From: UBA1275 sp002323515
GTDB lineage: Bacteria > Bacteroidota > Rhodothermia > Balneolales > Balneolaceae
Assembly (NCBI GenBank): GCA_964007875.1
Contig: CAXGAH010000002.1
Coordinates: forward strand, 1 to 64,000
Direction of reading: 5' to 3'
Length of the DNA: 64,000 bases
Shown: positions 44,080-52,989 of the stretch, piece by piece
How positions within the stretch are numbered: the first letter of the stretch is position 1
Layout of the letters: every line of letters starts with the position of its first letter
The notes under the pieces: model-generated
What the model was told of the DNA's origin: nothing
Database searches by the model: none
Seen by the model: the letters and a program-made list of their open reading frames with translations, nothing else
Made by a program: the position numbers and the translations under genes

Positions 44080-44812
44080 TTGGTGGGTTCAACCCTGCTG
44101 GCCAAATCATTTTTTGCACTGAAAGTTCTTGGTTTTTCAGCTGGTAAGTTTGACATTACCATGTCCAGTATCAATATCAACGAGGAGGCACATCCTGATC
44201 TGATAATCCCATATTTGATTGCTAGTCAGTTATGTGGTAATGTAACAAATGATCAAAGCATTTCTGAATTAGATGCTACTTTTATTATACGAAATTCCGT
44301 CTATCTACAACCTCATTTCCCATTAGTAAATGATGATTCATTAGCTGCAGATGTGACTGCGAATGGGGACGTCGCTTCTTTTGATGCGTCTTAAATTCTA
44401 CAATATAAGGTTGGTTTATTAGATGAAATTGCCTGTGGTTTGCTTTTAAGAAAGCCGATCCTGTACTTGCTAAGTTAGATTAGTCATTAGTCGACACTTT
44501 TGATGGTAATTCAACCATTGAAGTATAATTTTCAGTCCCAGCAATAGGTATTATTATACTGAAATGATTATAGATCTACCCAATTGTATATCCTTCGTTG
44601 GACTTGATCAGTTACCAGAATGTCTGCAACAAATGATTCAACAGCGAGACAATCAGATTCATATATCATTGTTTGGTGTCGAAAGATTGATATATGAGCA
44701 TAAAAAAGTAGGATCGTATACAGCGAGTTGGAATATCGCTAATTTATCGAGTTGGGTATATATGTATCGAATAGAAGTTGGTTCAAATGAGATTACCAAG
44801 CGTATGACCTAA
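44080..44812 (+). pseudogene. Decayed cohesin/dockerin-like T9SS cargo gene
   Basis: Three pieces in different frames read as one exported protein. The first (44080-44394) begins with a cohesin-like tail (GSTLLAKSFFALKVL; DITMSSININEE), then a dockerin-type repeat (GNVTNDQSISELDATFIIR) and a second repeat (ADVTANGDVASFDAS) that a TAA (44392-44394) cuts before its continuation ILQYKVGLLDE. The second, in another frame from about 44454 (ADPVLAKLD, VDTFDGNSTIEV), holds stops at 44481-44483 and 44526-44528. The third (44564-44812) ends in a T9SS-type sorting-domain tail (KKVGSYTASWN, VYMYRIEVGSNEITKRMT). The 5' part of the original gene is lost next to ald. This is a degraded gene, not a set of small proteins. 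Confidence 0.75.
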
Positions 44813-44909
44813 ATTAAGTGATGTTTAAATAGCATTACCTGAACTTATGGGTTGTTATATTTTTAACGCATTCCCTTATATTCTTTTTACCACAATTATT
44901 CGGTAGTTT

Positions 44910-45971
44910 ATGAAATCAATTAAGATGGGATTGTTTATACTGGTAGTCAGCCTTAGTTGGGGGTTTGTACCGCAAAACTTACTAGCTCAGACTTCTTTAT
45001 CAATGCCGGATACAACGGTACATGTTTTGGATACCTTATCATATCCCATTTATTTGAATGTTGGCCAAAATGATGAACTTTATGGTATTGGCTTTGAGTT
45101 AATATATGACAGTCTTCAGTTTGATTTAGTTGAAGTCATAACGGAGGGTACTCTGACCAAAATTGACGGAGCTTTTTCAGCGGTTAATATTCAGAGCAAT
45201 GAAGTTTTTTATTCATTGGCAGCCACAAACCCAATCCAAGAATCGGGCGTTTTGTTGATATTAAAACTTCGGCCCAAGTCTGCTCGTATTGGTCAAATAG
45301 AAATAACCAAACATCAATTCAATGAACTAGCGGTTCAAACTGTAGCAATTCGCTCCAATGTGGTTTCATTTGGCAATACCCCACCAAGTTTAATAGGTTT
45401 ACCGGACACTCTACGATTCAATCAAAATGATACCTTATTTTTTGCTCTGGGTGAGGTCATTCAAGATTCAGATGATTTGTTTTCAGAACTTGATTTTGAA
45501 CTTAATCTTTCGCCACCAGTAATTGTGGTAGAACTTGTTGATTCTACAGCAAGTTTACGAATTTACTCGCCTATCTATGTGGGAGAAGTGGTGCTCAGTG
45601 GTAAGGTAACCGATCAGGAGGGCTTATTTACTGAGTTCTCCGTCATCATTATCATTGAGCAAGCTGTTTCTGATGAATCGCTTGCAGAGCAAAGTGGATT
45701 TCCAACAAGCATTCTACTTGAGCAAAATTTTCCAAACCCATTTAATCCAACAACCTCAATAAGTTTCGAAGTTTTACAAGCTAGTCATGTGAGTGTGCGA
45801 ATATATGATCTAATAGGAAGGGAGGTAGATGTGTTATGGAATAAATATACTGCTGCAGGGCATTATCAGCTGACATTTGAAGCATCAAATCTTGCCACAG
45901 GTAGTTATATCTATCGCCTAGTAGCTGGCAATGGAGTGGTTTATTCCAAGAAAATGACCTTGATTAAATAA
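44910..45971 (+). CDS. Cohesin-domain exported protein with T9SS C-terminal sorting domain
   Basis: The 353-residue protein has a signal peptide (residues 1-27, ending LLAQ) and a cohesin-type beta-sandwich of about 110 residues (YPIYLNVGQNDELYGIGFEL; GVLLILKLRPKS). A second Ig/cadherin-like domain (about 150-245) follows, then a T9SS type A sorting domain from about residue 270 (LEQNFPNPFNPTTSISFEV through SYIYRLVAGNGVVYSKKMTLIK). T9SS exports such proteins and removes the domain at the surface. In cellulosomes cohesins bind dockerins; here the adjacent decayed gene has dockerin-like repeats. The binding role is an inference. Confidence 0.85.
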   Translation: MKSIKMGLFILVVSLSWGFVPQNLLAQTSLSMPDTTVHVLDTLSYPIYLNVGQNDELYGIGFELIYDSLQFDLVEVITEGTLTKIDGAFSAVNIQSNEVFYSLAATNPIQESGVLLILKLRPKSARIGQIEITKHQFNELAVQTVAIRSNVVSFGNTPPSLIGLPDTLRFNQNDTLFFALGEVIQDSDDLFSELDFELNLSPPVIVVELVDSTASLRIYSPIYVGEVVLSGKVTDQEGLFTEFSVIIIIEQAVSDESLAEQSGFPTSILLEQNFPNPFNPTTSISFEVLQASHVSVRIYDLIGREVDVLWNKYTAAGHYQLTFEASNLATGSYIYRLVAGNGVVYSKKMTLIK

Positions 45972-45972
45972 G

Positions 45973-46012
45973 CCTAAGCGCAGGTAACTTTAAGACACTT
46001 GCGTTATTTAGG
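45973..46012. terminator. Imperfect hairpin between converging genes
   Basis: GCGCAGGT (45978-45985) pairs with ACTTGCGT (45997-46004) allowing two G-U wobbles, and the flanking CCTAA (45973-45977) pairs with TTAGG (46008-46012) after a three-base bulge. It sits between the cohesin gene and a converging permease gene and may end both transcripts. No clear T-run, so confidence is low. Confidence 0.3.
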
Positions 46013-47284
46013 GCCTAGTTTTATAGCATAAAGAGGATCAAAGCGTGCCCCAATTCTAGCAGGAATCCAAGAGGCTAGAGTGCAAAGAATAATGGTTGCA
46101 AAGGGGACAATCAAAAAATCAAGTAAGTGAGGGGACACTGGAGCAACTGACATGTAATAGTTTTCCTCTGAAAGACGAATGTATTCGAATTCACTTTGTA
46201 GAAAAACAAAAGCGAGACTTATTCCCATTCCAATGAGGAGCCCAATCATAGAAACCCAGAGTCCTTCAACCAGAAATATTCGTTGTATTTGTTGCTGTGT
46301 TGCCCCAAGAGTTCGAAGGACGCCTATGTCTTGGGTTCGTTCTAAGACCATCATTAGTATGGCCCCTATGAGATTGAAGGCTGCTACTAAAATCATCACA
46401 CCTATAACTAAGGGAATGATGTTTTCTTGTAATTCGACCCAAGCAAACAGGTTTCCGTAGCGATTTTCGATGGTTTCACTGTAGTACGGGAAGCTTATTT
46501 TTTGATCTAATACCCGATCAAATGTATCAATAGAGCTGAGTGATGGATTCTGAATTCGAAGTTCGAGATCTTGTGCCTGTGGTGAGGGTATTGAAAGTAA
46601 TTCGCGAACTATTTCTATGTTTGCAAGTGCATATTGGCTGTCAAAAAACTCAATTCCTGTATTATAAATGTGACTAACATGAAATTGTTTTAGTTCAGGG
46701 CTTCCAAAGGTGTCACTAGTAGATTTATCTGTAACCGAGTACACAATGATTCGGTCACCTATGCTCACTCCTAAATCTTGAGCAATATCTTGTCCCAGTA
46801 CAAGACCATTCAGTGGAGATTGGCTTGCTGCTACTTTTGGGGTTACTCGTGATGCTATTTCGGATGTTGATATTTGGATGGAGCTAGCCTCTAAATAGGG
46901 CTGTACAGAGGGGTCATCCAACATATTTGGAACGCCTTTTAGCATAGCGCCAGTAATTCGCTCTTGAAATTGTATGATAACCTGCCCACGTATTATAGGT
47001 GCAATATAAGCAAGTTCTTCTAGATCTTGTAGATATGTCTGGAGTGTATCTGCCCGATAAAGCGGTTGGTTGGAAAAACTACTTACCGTTATATGTGGGG
47101 CAAAATTGATGACTTTTTCTTGAATAGTTTCCTTAAACCCGTGTACAATGGATAAAGCAATTAATAAGCCAGCGGAACCTATGGCCACCCCAGTTATGGA
47201 CATAGTTTTAATGAACGATATAAAGCCATTACCACTTCGTTTTCCCCAGAAGTATCGATAGGCTAAAAATCGCTCCATGCTCAT
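46004..47284 (-). CDS. LolC/LolE-type ABC transporter permease (FtsX family)
   Basis: The 426-residue inner-membrane protein has the MacB/FtsX topology: one N-terminal helix (SITGVAIGSAGLLIALSIV), a periplasmic domain of about 220 residues, then three helices with IGAILMMVLERTQDIGVLRTLGAT, a hallmark of LolC/E. Such permeases extract lipoproteins for sorting to the outer membrane, with LolD as ATPase. No ATPase gene is adjacent. It follows lysS on the minus strand with a two-base gap. Start could be 47284 or the Met at 47278. Confidence 0.87.
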   Translation of the reverse strand: MSMERFLAYRYFWGKRSGNGFISFIKTMSITGVAIGSAGLLIALSIVHGFKETIQEKVINFAPHITVSSFSNQPLYRADTLQTYLQDLEELAYIAPIIRGQVIIQFQERITGAMLKGVPNMLDDPSVQPYLEASSIQISTSEIASRVTPKVAASQSPLNGLVLGQDIAQDLGVSIGDRIIVYSVTDKSTSDTFGSPELKQFHVSHIYNTGIEFFDSQYALANIEIVRELLSIPSPQAQDLELRIQNPSLSSIDTFDRVLDQKISFPYYSETIENRYGNLFAWVELQENIIPLVIGVMILVAAFNLIGAILMMVLERTQDIGVLRTLGATQQQIQRIFLVEGLWVSMIGLLIGMGISLAFVFLQSEFEYIRLSEENYYMSVAPVSPHLLDFLIVPFATIILCTLASWIPARIGARFDPLYAIKLGPK

Positions 47285-47286
47285 GA

Positions 47287-48813
47287 TTATTCGGGCTTCA
47301 TTTGAGGGAAGAAAAGTACATCCCTTATGGATTCTGAATTGGTCATTATCATGGAAAGTCGATCAATTCCAATACCTATTCCCGCAGTAGGTGGCATACC
47401 ATATTCAAGGGCCCTTAAAAAGTCCTCATCTATTGCCATGGCCTCATGATCCCCGCCAGCTCGTAGGGATGCTTGAGCCTCAAGTCGTTCTCGTTGGTCT
47501 ACCGGGTCGTTGAGTTCGGTATAGGCATTAGCGATTTCTTTGCCATTACAGATGCATTCAAAGCGTTCTACTAAACCTTCTTTGCTACGATGCTTTTTAG
47601 TAAGAGGGCTCATCTCAACAGGGTAGTCGGTGATAAATGTAGGTTGTATGAGTTTAGGCTCTACATAGGTTCCGAATATTTCATCGATAATTTTGGTAAG
47701 ACCAAAGCTTTCGTCCATTTCTATATGGAGTACCTTGGCGATATTCTTTAATTCACCTAAATTTTTACCGTATAACTGATGCCCGGTATATTGCTCTATG
47801 GCTTCAAAAATAGGGATTCTTGGCCAAGGTGAGCTGAAGTCAATGACATGCTCTCCCACACTAACTTTTGAACTTATATGTAGTTCTTTGGTTGCATTTT
47901 CAATCATTTTTTCAGTGAAATCCATCATCCACTCATAATCTTTGTAGGCCACATACAGTTCAACCTGAGTAAATTCAGGATTATGAAACCGAGAAAGACC
48001 CTCATTTCTGAAGTCTTTAGAAAATTCATAGACCCCATCAAAGCCACCTACAATAAGGCGCTTTAAGTACAACTCATTAGCTATGCGCAAATACAAGTTC
48101 ATATCCAGGGTGTTATGATGAGTCACAAATGGCCTTGCAGAGGCTCCACCATAAATGGGCTGTAGAATAGGGGTTTCAACTTCTAGATAACCCCGTTCGT
48201 TCATGAAGTTACGCATGCTTTGCACCATTTTTGTGCGCAAAATAAAGGTTTTTTTAATCTCTGGATTAACAATTAGGTCTACATAGCGTTGGCGGTATCG
48301 AAGTTCTTTATCCGAAAAAGCGTCGTAGATTACTTTTTCGCCTTGCTCGTTTTCCACTTCTTTTGGGGTAGGCAGTGGACGCAGTGTTTTAGTTAACAAT
48401 TGAAATTGCTCTGCATGTACGGTTGTCTCGCCTGTTCGGGTTTTAAATACAAATCCTATTACCCCGACTATATCACCAATGTCCACCAATTTTTTGAAGA
48501 CTGTATTATATTCTTCCACTCCTACATCGTCCCGTCGAATATAAACTTGAAGGGTGCCTTGACTGTCTTGAATATGAAAAAATGCTGCTTTTCCCATAAT
48601 TCGACGAGCCATAACCCTTCCCGCTACTGACACTAGAGCTTTGTTCTCATCGCTTTCTTCGCTTATTAGGCTTTCATCGGAAATTACCTCTGTGCTGTTG
48701 TGTGTTTGATTGAACTCCGGGGGATAGGGATTTACGCCCATATCGATTAGTTGAGCTCTTTTTTCCCTGCGGATTTGTTCTTGTTCAGAATGAGTAAGTA
48801 TCTGATTAGACAT
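47287..48813 (-). CDS. lysS: Lysyl-tRNA synthetase, class II
   Basis: The 508-residue enzyme charges tRNA-Lys. An N-terminal OB-fold anticodon-binding domain (about residues 60-160, VSVAGRVMARRIMGKAAFFH) is followed by the class II catalytic core with motif 2 DFRNEGLSRFHNPEFT and motif 3 GIGIGIDRLSMIM. The length and motif order are standard. It is probably cotranscribed with the LolC/E-type gene downstream, and diverges from the phosphopantetheinyl transferase gene across 136 bases. Confidence 0.97.
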   Translation of the reverse strand: MSNQILTHSEQEQIRREKRAQLIDMGVNPYPPEFNQTHNSTEVISDESLISEESDENKALVSVAGRVMARRIMGKAAFFHIQDSQGTLQVYIRRDDVGVEEYNTVFKKLVDIGDIVGVIGFVFKTRTGETTVHAEQFQLLTKTLRPLPTPKEVENEQGEKVIYDAFSDKELRYRQRYVDLIVNPEIKKTFILRTKMVQSMRNFMNERGYLEVETPILQPIYGGASARPFVTHHNTLDMNLYLRIANELYLKRLIVGGFDGVYEFSKDFRNEGLSRFHNPEFTQVELYVAYKDYEWMMDFTEKMIENATKELHISSKVSVGEHVIDFSSPWPRIPIFEAIEQYTGHQLYGKNLGELKNIAKVLHIEMDESFGLTKIIDEIFGTYVEPKLIQPTFITDYPVEMSPLTKKHRSKEGLVERFECICNGKEIANAYTELNDPVDQRERLEAQASLRAGGDHEAMAIDEDFLRALEYGMPPTAGIGIGIDRLSMIMTNSESIRDVLFFPQMKPE

Positions 48814-48949
48814 AAAAGATTGAGTAGTGGTTTAGACTAATAGTTTGGTAGATGATTAACTAAATCATGGAAATGGGGATTTGAGTGAAACCCGCATTAT
48901 TTACCGGTGTAAAATACCGAAATCCTAACTAAGTTATGACTATCTATTT

Positions 48950-49762
48950 ATGAGCAAGATTAGCCCCCATATTTACCTTTGTATATCGCCAAGATCACAA
49001 GCCACTGTCTCGGAGTTTCGAATGCTGGATCAACTAAACAGCTTTTTGGCCGAAGATCAACATAAGCGCCTAGAAAAAATAAGCACCCAAACCAGAAAAG
49101 AAGAGTTTTTGGGCGTTCGAAGTATATTATTAGAGTTATATCAAAATTATGAGCATAGCCTAGGGCTGTCGCCCACTTCCCGTGCTGCTGTAGAATTAAC
49201 TCAGGATGAACTAGGAAGGCCATATCTTAGGCTTGCAAAGGTGCACTCAAGGGGTGATGAGGGAAGTCTTAATTCGAGAATTAATGTGAAAGAGCTACAT
49301 AATGATACGGTTCCATCGGTATCCTTGAGTCATTCCAAACAGTGGCTAGCAGCTGTAATTTCGGGCCAATCGCGAATAGGGATTGATCTTGAAACCTCCA
49401 ATCGAACGATTTCAGATACTCTTAAAAAGCGATTTTTTACCCAACAAGAAATTCAGGAAGGTGTTTTTTCCGACCATCCAGTCTGGTTGTGGGTGATCAA
49501 AGAAGCGGTAGTGAAATGCATAGGGACAGGCATTCAGGCAGACTTGACTAAGGTAGTAGTGCGGATGGCGGCCGCGGATACATTAACCCTGGAGAATTGG
49601 CATATTGAGTCATATCCCAGTACGCCAAGGGAGGAGATGGAGTATGGGTTTTATGCAAGCTACGCAACACAGGAATTGTTTGAGGGGAAGTTATGTGTTA
49701 CTCCGTTCTATGTTTGCGCATTTGCGGTTCCTATACTGAACGAAGGAGGAAATGATGGATAA
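48950..49762 (+). CDS. 4'-phosphopantetheinyl transferase superfamily protein
   Basis: The 270-residue protein is of Sfp type: two tandem subdomains, with the magnesium-binding motif GIDLE (around residue 145) and the WxxKEAxxK motif WVIKEAVVK (around 180-190). It transfers the phosphopantetheine arm of CoA to a carrier-protein serine. A stand-alone AcpS gene is not seen. No carrier-protein or synthase gene is nearby, so the target is unknown. Its 3' end overlaps the next gene by eight bases, indicating coupling. Confidence 0.85.
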   Translation: MSKISPHIYLCISPRSQATVSEFRMLDQLNSFLAEDQHKRLEKISTQTRKEEFLGVRSILLELYQNYEHSLGLSPTSRAAVELTQDELGRPYLRLAKVHSRGDEGSLNSRINVKELHNDTVPSVSLSHSKQWLAAVISGQSRIGIDLETSNRTISDTLKKRFFTQQEIQEGVFSDHPVWLWVIKEAVVKCIGTGIQADLTKVVVRMAAADTLTLENWHIESYPSTPREEMEYGFYASYATQELFEGKLCVTPFYVCAFAVPILNEGGNDG

Positions 49763-50621
49763 AGTTTCTTTGTCCGTTTGTATTATCGGACACGGTCGTG
49801 TAGGGAAGTTTTTTGAGGCCTTGTTGAAGCCAATGAATGGAGTCCGAGTTCTTGTCAAGCATAAGCATGAACCGAGTTATCCTGTGGCTGATGTATTCAT
49901 GATTTGCGTACAAGATCAGTGGGTACCCAAGGTGGTGAAGGAGTTGTTTTTGCACGAGCAAGATCAGGTGTTTTCTGTTGTGCATTGCTCGGGAATTCTG
50001 CCCTTGGATGTACTGGCACCTTTGGTAGAAATCAATGCTGATAGAGTTCGAACAGAAGTGATTGATGATGGGGACAAGCCTGTAAATGAGTTCAATAAAA
50101 TTGCTGTGCTGCATCCGCTTGCCCCTATTAGCTCACAGAAAATATCAGCTGAAAATGTTCTGTTTGATGCTATTGGTGACCCCGAATTGTTATTAATTTT
50201 TGAACACTGGTGTATGGAATGGGGTGCCCGATTTTTGAAGGTGAATGCACATCAGAAAAAAGTTCTTCATACCGCAGCGGTAATGAGTTGTAACTACCTT
50301 ACTACCTTGTATGGAATGGTGGGTGATTTCTTAGAGGCGGAACAATTTGGCAAGTTAGAAGTGAGGCAGATTCTTGCAGCATCAATGGGGCGAACGTTGG
50401 AACAACTTAATGACCTGTCCGTTCAGCAAGCCATGACAGGCCCCATTATCAGAGGAGATATTGATACCATTCATGAGCATTTAGCAATCTTAAATCATGA
50501 CCAGCAGCTTTTAGCGTTGTATAAAAACCTAGGAAATAGTACTATAGATATGATATCCGACTTTAAACATAAGCCAAGTGAGGATAGAATAGAAGTAATG
50601 CGCGAATTGTTTAGTAGTTAA
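49755..50621 (+). CDS. Rossmann-like/DUF2520 domain protein
   Basis: A 288-residue dinucleotide-binding protein: N-terminal Rossmann motif VCIIGHGRVGKFFEAL, a VVHCSGILPLD segment, and a C-terminal helical DUF2520 domain (LHTAAVMSCNYLTTL). The ATG at 49755 is favoured over 49752, as it lies five bases after the GGAGG at 49745-49749. The gene overlaps the phosphopantetheinyl transferase gene by eight bases. The family resembles pyrroline-5-carboxylate reductase-like oxidoreductases, but its substrate is unknown. Confidence 0.8.
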   Translation: MDKVSLSVCIIGHGRVGKFFEALLKPMNGVRVLVKHKHEPSYPVADVFMICVQDQWVPKVVKELFLHEQDQVFSVVHCSGILPLDVLAPLVEINADRVRTEVIDDGDKPVNEFNKIAVLHPLAPISSQKISAENVLFDAIGDPELLLIFEHWCMEWGARFLKVNAHQKKVLHTAAVMSCNYLTTLYGMVGDFLEAEQFGKLEVRQILAASMGRTLEQLNDLSVQQAMTGPIIRGDIDTIHEHLAILNHDQQLLALYKNLGNSTIDMISDFKHKPSEDRIEVMRELFSS

Positions 50622-50644
50622 ATGTTCATTCATAGTACTATCTA

Positions 50645-51205
50645 ATGATGAGAATAAATTTGTTTTTACGACTAGTTAATTTACGACTGGTGGCAGTAGG
50701 TTTTTTTGTTTCTTTTGCACTAGCCAGCTGGTCATGTACTCAAAACCTAGACCTTGAGCTCAAGCAACAGACTAATGAACGGTTATCCATCCTAGAAAAT
50801 GCAACTGTAAGTGAGATTCAAACCCATCTAGCTAGTTTCAAAGGGGAAAAACCGGTGTTGGTCAACATTTGGGCTACTTGGTGTTTACCCTGTGTGGAAG
50901 AGTTTCCGTATATCATGGATCTAAAGCAGCAGTATGGTGAGGCTTTTGAGTTGGTGTTTATTTCTGCGGACTTTGAAGAGGCTAGAGCTGAAGCCACTGA
51001 TTTCTTAAAGGAACAGGGAGTTGATTTCACTACTTTTTTTAAGCAAGGTAAGGACAATGATTTTATTACAGGGATATCTGAAAAGTGGTCTGGCGCCATT
51101 CCCTATACCTTAATTATTGATAAAGATGGAGTGACTCATACCGAGTGGGAAGGAAAGGCAGATTACCAAGACTTTCAAAATGCATTACTAGAAGTGATAA
51201 AATAG
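50645..51205 (+). CDS. TlpA-like thiol:disulfide oxidoreductase lipoprotein
   Basis: The 186-residue protein has a lipoprotein signal (lipobox ASWSC near residue 30) and a thioredoxin-fold domain with active site WATWCLPC (C80 and C83) in the TlpA/ResA family. It probably reduces disulfides in the periplasm, for example in cytochrome c maturation or oxidative-stress defence. A second thioredoxin-fold gene follows directly. The start could be the ATG at 50645 or 50648. Confidence 0.85.
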   Translation: MMRINLFLRLVNLRLVAVGFFVSFALASWSCTQNLDLELKQQTNERLSILENATVSEIQTHLASFKGEKPVLVNIWATWCLPCVEEFPYIMDLKQQYGEAFELVFISADFEEARAEATDFLKEQGVDFTTFFKQGKDNDFITGISEKWSGAIPYTLIIDKDGVTHTEWEGKADYQDFQNALLEVIK

Positions 51206-51210
51206 ATCAG

Positions 51211-51891
51211 ATGGATTCAACAAAAACTACAACAAATAATTATCTAAGCTATATGAAACAACACATGGTTCAACAATTGCAGAAAAGCTCATTCATAATC
51301 TCGCTATTCGTACTAATTGCGGTCTCTAGCTTAGCTGCTCAAGATATTCAGCAACTCCCATTAGGAAGTACCTTGCCCCTTGGTGATGTACAAATGGAGG
51401 ATGTATCAGGTCGTAACTTGACACTAAATGGGGTAAAAGGGGATAAAGGCTTACTGGTCATTTTCTCATGTAACACATGTCCATGGGTTGTAAAATGGGA
51501 AGACAGGTACCCTGTGGTGCAAGAACTGGCTGAGGTAAGCGACATTGGTATGATTCTGTTAAATCCAAATGAGGATTACAGAGATAAAGGAGATGGAATG
51601 CAAGACATGATTTTGTACGCGGACAAAGCAGGGTATACCCTTCCCTATGTACTAGACAAAAATCACCGAGTTGCCGATGCCTTTGGCGCTTCGCGCACTC
51701 CTCATGTGTATCTGTTCGATGCGGAGGATAGGCTGGTGTATGTGGGTGCTATTGATGATAATGCAAACAGCGCTGAAGAAGTTGAGGATTTTTATATAAA
51801 AGACGCCATCGAACAATTATCCGCAGGTCAAGCCATAACTCGAGCCTCTACAAAATCCATTGGCTGTACCATTAAAAGGCTAAATAACTAA
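51211..51891 (+). CDS. Exported thioredoxin-family protein (CNTCP active site)
   Basis: An exported thioredoxin-fold protein of 226 residues with the dithiol motif CNTCPW (C87 and C90) and a following NPNEDYRDKGDGMQDM segment typical of redoxin-like proteins. I use the ATG at 51211, just after the TlpA gene stop; a longer frame back to 51145 overlaps that gene. The Met at 51253 gives a cleaner signal peptide (ending SSLAAQ) and is also plausible. Its tandem position suggests it works with the TlpA-like lipoprotein. Partner and substrate are unknown. Confidence 0.78.
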   Translation: MDSTKTTTNNYLSYMKQHMVQQLQKSSFIISLFVLIAVSSLAAQDIQQLPLGSTLPLGDVQMEDVSGRNLTLNGVKGDKGLLVIFSCNTCPWVVKWEDRYPVVQELAEVSDIGMILLNPNEDYRDKGDGMQDMILYADKAGYTLPYVLDKNHRVADAFGASRTPHVYLFDAEDRLVYVGAIDDNANSAEEVEDFYIKDAIEQLSAGQAITRASTKSIGCTIKRLNN

Positions 51892-51962
51892 TAAGAAGAA
51901 AAAGCAGTATTTTAGGGAACTATTTAATGTAACCTAGCCCCAAAACTAGCCCATAGATCACT

Positions 51963-52352
51963 ATGCCTACTTGGACACTGCACACAGAATTTAAATTTGA
52001 CGCGGCCCATTATATCGATGGGTATGATGGTAAGTGCGGACGAATGCACGGTCATACCTACAAAGTTCACATGAAAGCAAAATCGCATAAACTGAACCCC
52101 TCAGCCTATTTGAAATCCGTCGATATGGTTTGTGATTTCAAAGAATTAAAATGGGCGGCAAAAGACTCTGAAAAAGGAGGCTTTGACCATGGAGTTTTAA
52201 ATGATCTTATGCAGGAAAATACCACAGCCGAACGAATTGCTGAATACATTCATCAAGAAACCAAGAAGAGAATTCCTTCCGGGATAGAACTAGAAGTCAC
52301 GGTATGGGAGACTGAGACATCATGGGTTAGTTATACTGATAAAGATGTTTAA
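51963..52352 (+). CDS. queD: 6-carboxytetrahydropterin synthase
   Basis: QueD converts dihydroneopterin triphosphate to 6-carboxytetrahydropterin in queuosine/7-deazaguanine synthesis. The 129-residue protein has the zinc ligands H16, H29 and H31 and catalytic C25 (in FDAAHYIDG and KCGRMHGHTY), plus GFDHGVLND and TAERIAEYI. It overlaps queE by eight bases. The other steps (queC, queF) are not in the window. Confidence 0.93.
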   Translation: MPTWTLHTEFKFDAAHYIDGYDGKCGRMHGHTYKVHMKAKSHKLNPSAYLKSVDMVCDFKELKWAAKDSEKGGFDHGVLNDLMQENTTAERIAEYIHQETKKRIPSGIELEVTVWETETSWVSYTDKDV

Positions 52353-52989
52353 CACCACTGCCATAGCTAGCGACCTAAAAAGTAGTTTCATGGAAGTGTG
52401 CTACCCAATAATGGAGCATTTTTATACTATTCAAGGAGAGGGCTACCATACTGGGGCTCCAGCTTATTTTATACGAACAGCTGGGTGTGATGTGCAATGT
52501 TGGTGGTGTGATGTAAAAGACAGTTGGGATGGAGAAAATCACCCTTTAATTTCGGTGAAATATCTTTGCGAGCAAGTAAAAGACTCGGGTGCTGATAAGG
52601 TTGTAATCACTGGGGGAGAACCTCTGCTGCATGATTTACAACCTCTAACCACCGAGCTTAAAAAGTTAGCAGTAGATGTTCATATTGAAACCAGTGGGTC
52701 ATCGCCTCTCTCAGGCACACTCGATTGGGTAACCCTGTCTCCCAAACGTTTTAAAAAGCCCTTGCCTGAGGTGTATGAGCACGTAGATGAATTAAAAGTG
52801 GTCGTATTAACCAATAAAGATATCGAATGGGCAGAATCAGAGGCTCAAAAGTGTCCTAAAGCCGCTAGATTATACCTACAACCGGAGTGGGATACTCCTG
52901 CTTCTATTCCCTTACTTGTCAATTATGTAAAAAAGAATCTAAAATGGGCTATAAGTTTACAAACCCATAAATTCCTAGAAGTACCATGA
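52345..52989 (+). CDS. queE: 7-carboxy-7-deazaguanine synthase (radical SAM)
   Basis: QueE contracts 6-carboxytetrahydropterin to CDG with a radical SAM mechanism. Its iron-sulfur cluster cysteines are C48, C52 and C55 in GCDVQCWWCDVK (CX3CX2C), and the neighbouring YTIQGEGYHTGAPA and VITGGEPLLH motifs match. The first ATG overlaps queD; the Met at 52390 would be an alternative start that still keeps all motifs. An SDR gene begins four bases before its end. Confidence 0.93.
   Translation: MFNTTAIASDLKSSFMEVCYPIMEHFYTIQGEGYHTGAPAYFIRTAGCDVQCWWCDVKDSWDGENHPLISVKYLCEQVKDSGADKVVITGGEPLLHDLQPLTTELKKLAVDVHIETSGSSPLSGTLDWVTLSPKRFKKPLPEVYEHVDELKVVVLTNKDIEWAESEAQKCPKAARLYLQPEWDTPASIPLLVNYVKKNLKWAISLQTHKFLEVP

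Noticed and set aside
44564..44812. Reading the 82-codon frame as an independent small gene
   Set aside because: Its C-terminal half matches a T9SS sorting domain and fits the decayed gene as a frameshifted fragment; it has no signal peptide of its own.
49731..50114. A 127-codon minus-strand frame opposite the DUF2520 gene
   Set aside because: It overlaps two conserved plus-strand genes; composition looks like a reverse shadow.
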